Source: CAYNRE01 sp964399535 (GTDB lineage Bacteria; Planctomycetota; Planctomycetia; Pirellulales; CAYNRE01). From it: a DNA stretch of 64,000 nucleotides. The stretch lies in assembly GCA_964399535.1 (NCBI GenBank), contig CAYNRE010000058.1, positions 124,001 through 188,000 on the forward strand, read 5' to 3'. Made by a program: the position numbers and the translations under genes. This document shows positions 8,757-17,260 of the stretch, piece by piece (within the stretch, counting starts at the first letter, position 1; every line of letters begins with the position of its first letter). The notes beneath the pieces are model-generated. The model saw only the letters and a program-made list of their open reading frames with translations. It ran no database searches and was not told the DNA's origin.

Positions 8757-10016
8757 ATGAAGCGCCTACCCGTTACCGTGCTGTCGGGCTTCTTGGGAGC
8801 CGGCAAGACCTCGCTACTGAACCACGTGCTCACCAACCGCCAAGGGCTCCGCGTGGCGGTCATCGTCAACGACATGAGCGAGGTGAACGTCGACGCCCAG
8901 CTCGTACGCGGCGGCGGGGCCGAGTTGAGCCGCACCGAGGAGAAGCTGGTTGAGATGACCAACGGCTGCATCTGCTGCACGCTTCGCGAGGACCTGCTGA
9001 TCGAAGTGCGTCGCCTCGCCCAGGAAGGGCGATTCGATTATCTGCTGATCGAGTCGACCGGCATTTCCGAGCCCATGCCCGTGGCCGAAACCTTTACCTT
9101 CGAGGACGAGGAGGGGCACAGCCTGGCCGATTTCGCGGCGCTCGACACGATGGTGACCGTTGTGGACGCTCGTAACTTCCTGGATGACTACGGCACCGCC
9201 GACGAGCTGCGCGACCGCGAGGTGGGTCTGAACGACGAGGACGATCGCAACGTCGTCGACCTGCTCGTGGATCAGGTCGAGTTCGCCGACGTCATCATCC
9301 TGAACAAGCTGGATCTGGTGAATGACGAGGAGCGGGCCCAGTTAGAGCAATTGCTGCGCCTGTTGAATCCGGGAGCCGAGCTCGTGCCCGCCACGCAAGG
9401 GCGGGTTGCGCTCGATCGCATTCTGAATACGGGCCGGTTTTCTTTGAGCCGCGCCGAGTCGCATCCCCAGTGGCTGGCGCAACCCCGCGATCAGATCGCG
9501 CCGGAGACCATCGAGTACGGGATTTCGAGCTTCGTTTTCCGCGCGCGTCGTCCTTTCCACCCCCAGCGACTGTGGGACCTGGTCACCGGCGAAGCGTTTG
9601 CCAACGTACTGCGGTCGAAAGGGGTGATCTGGCTGGCGACCCGGATGACCATGGCGGGCCTGTGGTCACAGGCGGGGCAATGCTGCCGGCTTGGGCCAGC
9701 CGGGTATTGGTGGGCCGCCGTGCCGCGGGAGCACTGGCCCGAGGCCGCCGAGGACATCGCTCAGATCGAGTCGCAGTTCGAGGGTCCCGCTGGCGATCGC
9801 CGCCAAGAATTGGTTGTCATCGGGCAAGACCTGGATCGCATCGTCGTGGAAAGCGCCCTGGAAATGTGCTTGCTCACCGACGATGAGATGGCCCTGGGGG
9901 CCGAGGCCTGGTCGAAGTTCGACGATCCCTGGGAGGATTGGGAGCAAGAGGCAGCGACGGAGCCCGATCCCAGCCAGGACGACGCAACCGACGCGCTGGC
10001 CCCCAGCCGAAACTGA
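8757..10016 (+). CDS. COG0523 GTPase, CobW/ZNG-like predicted metal chaperone
   Basis: A 419-residue G3E-family P-loop GTPase of COG0523. Walker A GFLGAGKT is at residues 11-18, the metal-binding CICC motif at 71-74, and the base-recognition NKLD near residue 184. The C-terminal CobW_C domain contains VIWLATRMTMAGLWSQAG. Family members deliver Zn, Co or other metals to client proteins or support survival under zinc limitation. The start at ATG 8757 places the P-loop right after the first beta strand as usual; the in-frame ATG at 8700 adds 19 unconserved residues. Two lipoprotein genes follow. The tail after ~390 is acidic. The specific metal cannot be assigned. Confidence 0.9.
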   Translation: MKRLPVTVLSGFLGAGKTSLLNHVLTNRQGLRVAVIVNDMSEVNVDAQLVRGGGAELSRTEEKLVEMTNGCICCTLREDLLIEVRRLAQEGRFDYLLIESTGISEPMPVAETFTFEDEEGHSLADFAALDTMVTVVDARNFLDDYGTADELRDREVGLNDEDDRNVVDLLVDQVEFADVIILNKLDLVNDEERAQLEQLLRLLNPGAELVPATQGRVALDRILNTGRFSLSRAESHPQWLAQPRDQIAPETIEYGISSFVFRARRPFHPQRLWDLVTGEAFANVLRSKGVIWLATRMTMAGLWSQAGQCCRLGPAGYWWAAVPREHWPEAAEDIAQIESQFEGPAGDRRQELVVIGQDLDRIVVESALEMCLLTDDEMALGAEAWSKFDDPWEDWEQEAATEPDPSQDDATDALAPSRN

Positions 10017-10072
10017 GGTGCACGCGACGGGCGCGTACAACCATCCACCATCGTGCGTATAGGTTAGAGGCG

Positions 10073-10609
10073 ATGTCCATGAAGACTCGATCGCTAGGTT
10101 CGGCCGTCCTCGCGGCCGCATTGCTGTGTGCGGCCGTTGGTTGCAATCACCACGAGCCAGACGGCCAAATCGCGACCGACCCGCCGGCCGTAGCAGGGCC
10201 GAAAGCTGACGAGGCTCACGATTCCCACCCGGCCGGTGCCGAGCATCCCCCATCTTTCGCCGAGGCGGTGGCGAAACTTGTCGCGCTGCGCGACCAAATC
10301 CGCGACGCCTTCGCCGCTCAGAACGAGGAACAAGGGCACGAGCCGCTGCACGAAGTGGGGCACCTCTTGGAAGACCTGCCCGGTCTTGCCGAGAAACAGG
10401 TTTCTCCCGCCGACCTGCCCGAGATTAAGCAAACCTCCGACGAGCTCTTCGACCTGTTCGCCAAGGTCGATGAGAAGATGCACGGCGCCGAGGGGGCGGC
10501 CTACGCCGATGTCGCCAGCGCGATCGATGCTGGCATCGAACGGTTGCGGAATCTGGCTCCGGCCGCGGACCGTGCCGAACCGGCGGCCGAAAGAGGCGCG
10601 CATGAGTAG
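10073..10609 (+). CDS. Putative lipoprotein, unknown function
   Basis: A 178-residue predicted lipoprotein. The signal ends in a lipobox-like AAVGC with the acylated Cys at about residue 24, followed at once by NHH and a His-containing linker (DEAHDSHPAGAEHP). The rest is helical and acidic, rich in Glu/Asp/Leu, without a recognised domain. ATG 10073 and ATG 10079 are both possible. Its stop overlaps the next start by 8 bp (10602-10609), so the pair is probably co-translated. The position after a COG0523 GTPase and the surface His residues make a metal-related role possible, but this is only inference. Confidence 0.7.
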   Translation: MSMKTRSLGSAVLAAALLCAAVGCNHHEPDGQIATDPPAVAGPKADEAHDSHPAGAEHPPSFAEAVAKLVALRDQIRDAFAAQNEEQGHEPLHEVGHLLEDLPGLAEKQVSPADLPEIKQTSDELFDLFAKVDEKMHGAEGAAYADVASAIDAGIERLRNLAPAADRAEPAAERGAHE

Positions 10610-11198
10610 ACCCGCCGGAAAGGCTGAGCCCAGCGACCTCGGCCAGGTGGTCGCGCCGCGACCGGGAGGGTTCGTCGCGCGCGCCCCGATCGCGTGGGCG
10701 TGCCTGTTGGTGGCCAGTGCCCTGGGCTGCGAGAAAGCTTGGAGTGGCCCCAGTCCGCAGGTCGCCAAGTGGCGGTCCAAGTTTCTTCGTGCGACTGAGC
10801 CCGCCGGGGCAATCTCTCTGGCCGAGGTGCGGAAACGCGAGGGCGCTTCGAGCGAGATCGTGCTGGTCGGCCAGGTCGGGGTACCCGGGCAAAACTACTG
10901 GATCGACGGCAAGGCGGCGTTTCTGATCCGCGAGGCGACCAACGAGGACCCCGCGGGCCACGGCGGAGAGGGCCACGATCCGGCGAATTGCCCCTTCTGC
11001 AGGCGCAAGGCCTCGCAAGCGGCGTCGACGGCGATCGTGCAATTCCTCGATCAGCGGGGCCAGATCATCGGCATCGATGCCCGCGATCTGTTCGCGCTGA
11101 CCGACAACCAACGAGTCGTCGTGCAAGGGACCGCACAGGTCGTTGAGCCTGATCTACTGGTGATCACTGCCCGGTCCCTCTTCACGGCGCCCCAGTGA
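10602..11198 (+). CDS. Putative lipoprotein with HxxxxHDPxNCPFC motif
   Basis: A 198-residue protein overlapping the previous gene by 8 bp. After a ~30-residue polar head, a hydrophobic stretch ends in ASALGC (Cys about 43), a lipobox match, so it may be a lipoprotein with an unusually long n-region. The remainder is a beta-rich domain that could be OB-fold-like (LVGQVGVPGQNYW, RVVVQGTAQV), interrupted by GHGGEGHDPANCPFCRRK, whose two His and two Cys look like a metal site. No named family is recognised. It is the last gene of the COG0523 cluster; SecA lies beyond on the other strand. Confidence 0.68.
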   Translation: MSRPAGKAEPSDLGQVVAPRPGGFVARAPIAWACLLVASALGCEKAWSGPSPQVAKWRSKFLRATEPAGAISLAEVRKREGASSEIVLVGQVGVPGQNYWIDGKAAFLIREATNEDPAGHGGEGHDPANCPFCRRKASQAASTAIVQFLDQRGQIIGIDARDLFALTDNQRVVVQGTAQVVEPDLLVITARSLFTAPQ

Positions 11199-11453
11199 CC
11201 CACGGGGGGGCATGGGCGTCGGCCGCTCGCGCGGCCGACGGCCAGGAAGTTGCACAGCGCCGACCGCCGCTGTGGCTGGAGAGATCGCTCCCGAGGTCTG
11301 GCCCTCGCCTTCAGCCTGGCCCACGCCGATCGTATCGTGCTCGGCACGTAAAGCCATTTCCAACCGGGCGTGTCCGACGGAACCGGTCGGTGCCCTTGGC
11401 GGCGGTTGGTGGTCTTGGTCCGGGCCGCCGAGCTTCGGGCCCCGTCCGCGGCG

Positions 11454-13409
11454 CTAATGGGCCGAATCGAGATAGGGGTCTTGCCCCATTTGAATCTGCA
11501 GTTTTTTCCGTTCCTTCTCGAAGTACATCAGTCCGCGGCGGTCGCGGTAGTGGCGCCGCTCGATGCGCGACTGCGCCTTTCTGAACCGCGGCGCGTACGA
11601 CGGCAACTTGCCCTGGGCCTGCGAGCCATACTGCTTCAAGCGCTTGCCGGTCTTGGGGCCTAGCCCCGCGATCAGGATCTCGTCGTCCAGGGCCAGGTAC
11701 TGCCGAAAGGTGCCCGGGTCGCCTTGCCGGCCACAACGTCCGATGAGCTGGCGATCGATCCGGGCCGAGTCGTGCATTTCGGTGCAGATCACGTGCAGTC
11801 CGCCCAGTTGGCGAACGTCGTCTTCAAGCTTGATGTCGGTTCCGCGTCCGGCCATGTTGGTCGACACGGTCACCCGGCCCAGGCGGCCGGCCTGGGCCAC
11901 GATTTCGGCCTCTTCGGCCACCTTGTGGGCATTGAGTACCTGGTGCTCAATGCCGGCCTGATTCAAGAGCAGCGAGAGCAACTCCGATTTATCGATCGAC
12001 CGGGTGCCGATCAGCAACGGGCGGCCCGTGGCGTGTACCTCGACCACCTCGTCGACGATCGCCCGCCATTTCTCCTCGGCGGTGCCGAACACCAGGTCGG
12101 GAAGTCGCTGGCGAATGGCGGGTCGATTGGTGGGAATGGGAATCACGTTCACCTTGTAGATTTTGCTCAGTTCGCGAGCCGAGCTCGAAGCCGTGCCCGT
12201 CATGCCACAAAGCGTGGGGTAGCGGAGAAAGAAATCCTGCACGGTCACCCGGGCGGCCTGTCCGGTTTCAACGGTAACTTTGACGTCTTCCTTGGCCTCG
12301 ACGGCCTGGTGGATGCCGTCGCGCCATTTGCGGCCTTCTCCCAGACGGCCGGTGAACTCGTCGACGATGACGATCTCGCCGTCGCGCACGACGTAGTGAC
12401 GGTCGCGAATGTACTCGCGGTCGACCTTTACGGCCCGCTCGATGTACTGGTAAATGGTGAACATGCCCACCTGGTCCATCGCTTCGGGCTTGGGCAGCAT
12501 TCGCACCTGTTGCCGTCCGGCGGCGGTCAGTTCCACCGTTTTCTTGTCGTGGTCGTAGTCGTAGTGTTCGTTTTCGACGAATTGCTGAGCCACGCCGGCG
12601 GCCCAGCGGTAACACTCCACCGCCAGCTTTTCCTCGTCGGTGGGCAGGGCGCTAATGATCAGCGGCGTGCGGGCCTCATCGATGAGAATGCTATCGGCCT
12701 CGTCGACCACGGCGAAGTGCGGCTCGCGCTGTACCGGCTGCTCGTTGTTCGAGGCGCCATCTTGCCCCAGCATGGCGCCGAGAAAGTCGAGTTGCCCCTC
12801 GCGAATGCGGCGCAACAGCAGCCGGTCGCGAAGAAAATCGAACCCGAACTCTTTGGCCGTGCCGTAGGTCACGTCGCAGGCATAGGCCTTGCGCCGGTCT
12901 CCCTGGGCCTGCTGGGTTTGAATGATGCCCACCGAAACGCCCAGCATTTGGTACAGCGGCTCCATCCACTGGGCATCGCGCAAGGCCAGGTAGTCGTTCA
13001 CCGTGGCGATCTGCACTCCCTTGCCCGACAGCGCGTTCAAATAGGCCGGCAGCGTGGCGGTCAGCGTCTTGCCCTCGCCGGTCTGCATTTCGGCGATCGA
13101 GCGGTTGTGCATGGCGATGCCGCCCAAGAGCTGCACGTCGAAGTGCCGCATGCCCAGGGCCCGCCGCCCCGCTTCCCGCACCAGGGCAAAGGCCTCGGGC
13201 AACAGATGCTCGAGCGATTCGCCGCTCTTGGCCCGATAGCGCAGCGAGAGACTGCGTTTGCGCAGGTGGTAGTCGTCGAGCTCGGTTAACTCGGGCTCGA
13301 AGCCGTTGATCTTGGGAATCAGCAGGGCCCAACGGGCTAGTTTCCGCCCCACCGGGCCGCCCGCCCAGGCGGTAAGTTGAGCCGTGAAACCTTGAGGAAT
13401 GACCGACAC
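11454..13409 (-). CDS. SecA-like translocase ATPase lacking the C-terminal third
   Basis: A 651-residue DEAD motor ATPase of the SecA family; SecA drives protein export through SecYEG. Walker A is MQTGEGKT (residues 108-115) and the DEAD box VVDEADS is near 234-240, followed by a preprotein cross-linking region. The second motor domain contains FTGRLGEGRKW, TNMAGRGTDI and IGRCGRQGDPG. After that only ~80 residues remain, covering the start of the helical scaffold and a short basic end. The helical wing and Cys-type zinc tail of standard SecA (about 800-1200 residues) are absent. There is no frameshift or premature stop signature; it simply ends. It may be an accessory SecA, with the housekeeping copy elsewhere. 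Confidence 0.85.
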   Translation of the reverse strand: MSVIPQGFTAQLTAWAGGPVGRKLARWALLIPKINGFEPELTELDDYHLRKRSLSLRYRAKSGESLEHLLPEAFALVREAGRRALGMRHFDVQLLGGIAMHNRSIAEMQTGEGKTLTATLPAYLNALSGKGVQIATVNDYLALRDAQWMEPLYQMLGVSVGIIQTQQAQGDRRKAYACDVTYGTAKEFGFDFLRDRLLLRRIREGQLDFLGAMLGQDGASNNEQPVQREPHFAVVDEADSILIDEARTPLIISALPTDEEKLAVECYRWAAGVAQQFVENEHYDYDHDKKTVELTAAGRQQVRMLPKPEAMDQVGMFTIYQYIERAVKVDREYIRDRHYVVRDGEIVIVDEFTGRLGEGRKWRDGIHQAVEAKEDVKVTVETGQAARVTVQDFFLRYPTLCGMTGTASSSARELSKIYKVNVIPIPTNRPAIRQRLPDLVFGTAEEKWRAIVDEVVEVHATGRPLLIGTRSIDKSELLSLLLNQAGIEHQVLNAHKVAEEAEIVAQAGRLGRVTVSTNMAGRGTDIKLEDDVRQLGGLHVICTEMHDSARIDRQLIGRCGRQGDPGTFRQYLALDDEILIAGLGPKTGKRLKQYGSQAQGKLPSYAPRFRKAQSRIERRHYRDRRGLMYFEKERKKLQIQMGQDPYLDSAH

Positions 13410-13566
13410 TCGAGTCGCCGCCTTCCGCTGCCAGGGCCACGCGCTAAGAGGGGGGGGGCCGGCCCTGGGCCCTGCTCCTCATCCTACGCGAGTTCCACCG
13501 CGGAAGAATAGCTTGCGGTCGCGCGGCGGCGCGGTGGTAGCGAATTTGACGGCTGAAGCAGGCTGC

Positions 13567-14463
13567 CTACGGCTCCAGCGGGCGGATGCGGTCAACCTGG
13601 TACTCGGGGTCCGGCGCCCCCACATCGACCAGGCTCCCCTGCACCGCCACGAAGTCGCCGGCTTGGAAACCTTCCAGGGCCTGGGTATCGGCAATCCACA
13701 GGGCGCCGCCCCAATCGTCGGGCTCTTCGACCGGTCGGTACCGGATGCGCCACCGCTGCTTGTCTTCCGAGTAGTCGAGCCGCCCCTGCAGCCAGCGATA
13801 CTGAGGGTCGTGGGCATAGCTCGCCGACGAGTCGCCACCAGCCTCGTCGGTCGACGGGCCGGCGCCCTCGGCGGGCACCCGCCATTGACCCGAGTTGGCC
13901 GGCGCTTCGCCCGAGGCCACGTCGACCTGGCCGCCCGGCTGGGCCGATGCCGGCTCGGTGTGCTGTGCGAAGTGCACCTGGTCGTCGGGCGAGGCGCCCC
14001 GGCTGGCGATTGCAGTCGCACCGGCTACCGGCGCGAGTTGGCTCGGCGGCGTACCGGCGGCCGCCACGTCGCCGTAGCGATACGCATAGCGGTTCCGCGG
14101 ATCGACGGCCGCGCTGGGCGACGTTTGGTACGAGCCGCCCGGTGGTGCGTAACCGGCCGGCGGCACCGTTCCGCCCGGCGGAAGCGATCCGGCCGGGGGA
14201 GGGGTGCCGGTCGGCGGGGCGGGCGGGGTGAAGTTGCCGCTCGTCGGCGGTGCCGTGCCCACCGCGGGGGGCGTCGCCGCCGGAGCAGTCTGTGGAATCG
14301 TCGAAGCGAACGGGTCGTAGGGCGGAGTCGTGCTGGCCGTACCCGTGCCGGGGGGCGGAACCGTGGTCCGATTGCCAAACAGGTTTTCGGTGGTAATCGG
14401 GCCGTTCTTGCAACCGGCCAACAGAACGAGCAGGGTCCACCAGGCACTTCGCGACGACGCCAT
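13567..14463 (-). CDS. Putative lipoprotein with Pro/Thr/Gly-rich linker
   Basis: A 298-residue predicted lipoprotein. The signal peptide MASSRSAWWTLLVLLAGC places the lipobox Cys at residue 18. Residues ~25-150 are low-complexity Pro, Thr, Gly and Ala, a typical planctomycete cell-wall linker. The last ~90 residues form a compact Trp-rich domain (WRIRYRPVEEPDDWGGALWIAD and on to QVDRIRPLEP) that may be beta-rich. ATG 14463 is chosen because it starts the signal; a longer frame reaches 14514. It sits downstream of nothing obvious and upstream (minus sense) of the SecA-like gene by ~157 bp. Function is unknown. Confidence 0.75.
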   Translation of the reverse strand: MASSRSAWWTLLVLLAGCKNGPITTENLFGNRTTVPPPGTGTASTTPPYDPFASTIPQTAPAATPPAVGTAPPTSGNFTPPAPPTGTPPPAGSLPPGGTVPPAGYAPPGGSYQTSPSAAVDPRNRYAYRYGDVAAAGTPPSQLAPVAGATAIASRGASPDDQVHFAQHTEPASAQPGGQVDVASGEAPANSGQWRVPAEGAGPSTDEAGGDSSASYAHDPQYRWLQGRLDYSEDKQRWRIRYRPVEEPDDWGGALWIADTQALEGFQAGDFVAVQGSLVDVGAPDPEYQVDRIRPLEP

Positions 14464-14905
14464 GCCCGACCAGTCCTTTCCCAGCCAAAGAGGAGCCAGT
14501 TCGCGCCGAATCACGGCGACCAGGGACGCGTGACGGGGTTCGGCCGAACCCGCTTTTTTCGATCAGCAGCCCCAGGCGGGGGCGTAGGCTAGCAACTTCG
14601 GTCCTTCGATCCCAGGCCGAAATGGCTCGCTGGAAGTCTCCCCTGCCGACTAAGCCACAGGGGGGCGCTGCCAGCGGTGCCAGCAAAGACGCTCAAGAGG
14701 CGCTTGGCCAGGCGTTCTGGGTCGGCCGCGGAGCCCGCGGGCCAGACAACGCTCCTACGGGGCCGAGGGGGGTGCGGGCCGAAGCAGGCACTTATCTCGC
14801 ACGAGCGCACTGCGTGTTTTTCCCCCGCCGGCCGGTTACCATGCACGGCAACCTTTTTTCTGGGCGGGGCGTTCAGGTCCATGGGCTGGCCGGGGGGAGC
14901 GATTC
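14464..14905. other. Divergent intergenic region, no gene seen
   Basis: This 442-bp region separates the minus-strand lipoprotein gene from the plus-strand acylase gene, so it must hold both promoters. I could not pick out convincing -35/-10 boxes, repeats or a structured RNA. Short frames across it have unconserved, biased composition. Confidence 0.5.
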
Positions 14906-17068
14906 ATGCGATTGGGTACGCTTGGGAGCATTGCGCTGGGAATCTCACTGGCGATTTCCAGCCCGGGGGTGGCGGGGGAGAAGATTCGCGTGCTGCGCGA
15001 CGACTGGGGGGTGCCCCATATCTTCGCCGAGACCCCCGCCGGCGCCGCCTACGCGCTGGGCTACTGCCAGGCCCAAGACCGGCTGGAACAACTCCTGCGG
15101 CAATATCGTCTGGCCAGCGGAACCATGGCCGAGCTTTACGGCCCCCAACTGGTGCAGCATGACTATCGCCAACACCTTTGGCGCCACGCCGAAATCAGTC
15201 GCGAGCGCTATGGCGAGCTCTCGGCCGAGTGCCGCACGCGCATCGAAGCCTTTTGCGCGGGCGTGCGCCGCTACCTGCAGGAGCATCCCGACCAGGTGCC
15301 CCCCGGCGGTCAACCACCCGAACCCTGGCAGGTCGTGGCCCTCAGTCGGCTGATTATTTGGGGCTGGCCCGAAGGCACCGCCGCCGACGAGCTGGAGCGC
15401 ATCGGCATTAAGCCCGACCCGGTCGAGCCGCGCGGCTCGAACCAATGGGTCGTGGCCGCCTCGCGGAGCGAAGCGGGGGTTCCGCTGGCGCTGATCGATC
15501 CGCACCTGAGTTTCTACGGTCCGTTTCGCTTCTACGAGGCCCGCATGTACGCGGGCGACGATTACGCCATCAGCGGCGTGGCCATCGTGGGGCTGCCCGA
15601 GATCAGCCTGGGCCATAACCAGTATCTCTCGGTCGCCATGACCACGGGAGGCCCCGATACATCGGACGTGTACGAAGAAGAGGTTCATCCCGACGACCCG
15701 CGCCAATACCGCTACGAGGGCCAGTGGCGGCCGATGACGGTGCGCGAGGTGGTGATCGGCGTGCGCGAAGGGGACGAAACCAAAACCGTGCGGTTCGAGG
15801 TGGAGTCGACCCACCACGGGCCGGTAGTGGCTCGCCGCCCGGGCAAGGCCTATGTAATGAAGCTGAGCTACGCCGACGAAATCGCCTTGGCCGAGCAGAG
15901 CCACCGAATGATGACGGCGCGCAACCTGGACGAGTTCAAGGCAGCCCTCGGCCAGTTGCAACTGATGGAACAAAACGTGATGTGCGCCACAGTCGAGGGC
16001 GACACCTTCTACGTGCGCAACGGCCGAGTTCCGGTGCGCTCGGCGGGGCACGACTATACCCGGCCGGTGCCGGGCAACGTGGCGGCCACCGAGTGGCAGG
16101 GAATCTACCCGCTCGACGACCTGCTGCAACTGGTGAACCCGCCGCAGGGTTACATGCAGAATTGCAACACGGCGCCCCAGTTCATGCAGCTCGAGTGCCC
16201 CTTGCTGCCCGAGCGTTTTGCCGACCGGCCCTGGCTCTACCACGCCGACGAGCCGCTTCATCCGAGAGCCGCCGGAGTGCTGAAATCGCTCAGCCAGGAC
16301 GACCAGGTGTCGCTGGAGGAAGCCTTTGAAATCGCCATGGATACCGTGGCCTGGGGCGCCGAGCGGTGGCAGGCGCGGCTGGCCGCGGCCTGGCAAGCCG
16401 CCTCCGCCGATCAGCAAGCCAACCCCGATACCGCCGCCCTGGCCAAGCGGATCGGCGACTGGAACCGCCGCTGCGACGGCGACTCGGAGGGGGCGCTGGC
16501 CTATCGCTTCTGGAAGCAGGAACTGGGCCCTGACGTGTTTCGGGCCGACAAGGCCGGGCTGCCCCCCTCGGACCAAATTGCCGACGCCACCCTGGTCGAA
16601 GCTTTGGCTCGCGCCGCCGCCAAACTGCGGGCCGACTACGGGCGCGTGAACATTGCGTTCGGCGAGGTGTACCGAATTGGTCGGATGCCCGTGGGGCCCT
16701 TGGGTGACCCGAGTGGACCACCCGCCGAGAGCTGGCCGGCCGCCGGCGGTTCGCTCGACGGCATGGCCACTCCCCGGGCCACCGGATTTCGCGCCACGCC
16801 CGACGGCAAGCACTTCGTAGCTCACAGCGGTCAAACTTCGCCCCAGATTGTGGTGCTGAGCAAGCCTCCGCGGAGCTACACGTTGCTCCCCCTGGGGCAG
16901 AGCGATGACCCCGACTCGCCGCACTTCGACGACCAGGCGGAGAAGCTCTACCCGGCGAGACGAATGAAGCCCACCTATTTCCTCGACCCCGCGGGATTGG
17001 CTCCCCATGTCGAAAGCACCACCGAACTGGAGTGGGCCGGACCCACGGCCAGCGCGGCGGGCGACTAA
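14906..17068 (+). CDS. Penicillin acylase family protein (secreted Ntn hydrolase)
   Basis: A 720-residue secreted amidohydrolase of the penicillin acylase/aculeacin acylase family. A signal peptide covers residues 1-23. The family head is VLRDDWGVPHIFAET (29-43), continuing to ALGYCQAQDRLEQL. The junction RGSNQWVV places the nucleophile Ser at 178, where autocleavage would free the N-terminal Ser of the beta chain. A conserved Asn lies in QNCNTAPQFMQ. Activation requires periplasmic processing. The substrate is not predictable; N-acyl homoserine lactones, lipopeptides or amides are all possible for this family. Start ATG 14906 is preceded by a good purine-rich site (ggggggagcg). The length matches the family. 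Confidence 0.9.
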   Translation: MRLGTLGSIALGISLAISSPGVAGEKIRVLRDDWGVPHIFAETPAGAAYALGYCQAQDRLEQLLRQYRLASGTMAELYGPQLVQHDYRQHLWRHAEISRERYGELSAECRTRIEAFCAGVRRYLQEHPDQVPPGGQPPEPWQVVALSRLIIWGWPEGTAADELERIGIKPDPVEPRGSNQWVVAASRSEAGVPLALIDPHLSFYGPFRFYEARMYAGDDYAISGVAIVGLPEISLGHNQYLSVAMTTGGPDTSDVYEEEVHPDDPRQYRYEGQWRPMTVREVVIGVREGDETKTVRFEVESTHHGPVVARRPGKAYVMKLSYADEIALAEQSHRMMTARNLDEFKAALGQLQLMEQNVMCATVEGDTFYVRNGRVPVRSAGHDYTRPVPGNVAATEWQGIYPLDDLLQLVNPPQGYMQNCNTAPQFMQLECPLLPERFADRPWLYHADEPLHPRAAGVLKSLSQDDQVSLEEAFEIAMDTVAWGAERWQARLAAAWQAASADQQANPDTAALAKRIGDWNRRCDGDSEGALAYRFWKQELGPDVFRADKAGLPPSDQIADATLVEALARAAAKLRADYGRVNIAFGEVYRIGRMPVGPLGDPSGPPAESWPAAGGSLDGMATPRATGFRATPDGKHFVAHSGQTSPQIVVLSKPPRSYTLLPLGQSDDPDSPHFDDQAEKLYPARRMKPTYFLDPAGLAPHVESTTELEWAGPTASAAGD

Positions 17069-17260
17069 ATCGGGTCGGGTAGCGACCTTGCCGGTGGTCC
17101 GCCAAGCTACAACCGGACGGGTCAGGGCGGGTACCTCGCGCGGGGCATCGTCTTCCCGCCCGTGGCGGGGCGTGCGGGCGCGCCAGCTTGCCCGCCGCGC
17201 GCCGATGAGGGAAGATCGGCGCGGCCAGGGGGTCGATCGCACTAGCAAGGAGCAACTCCG

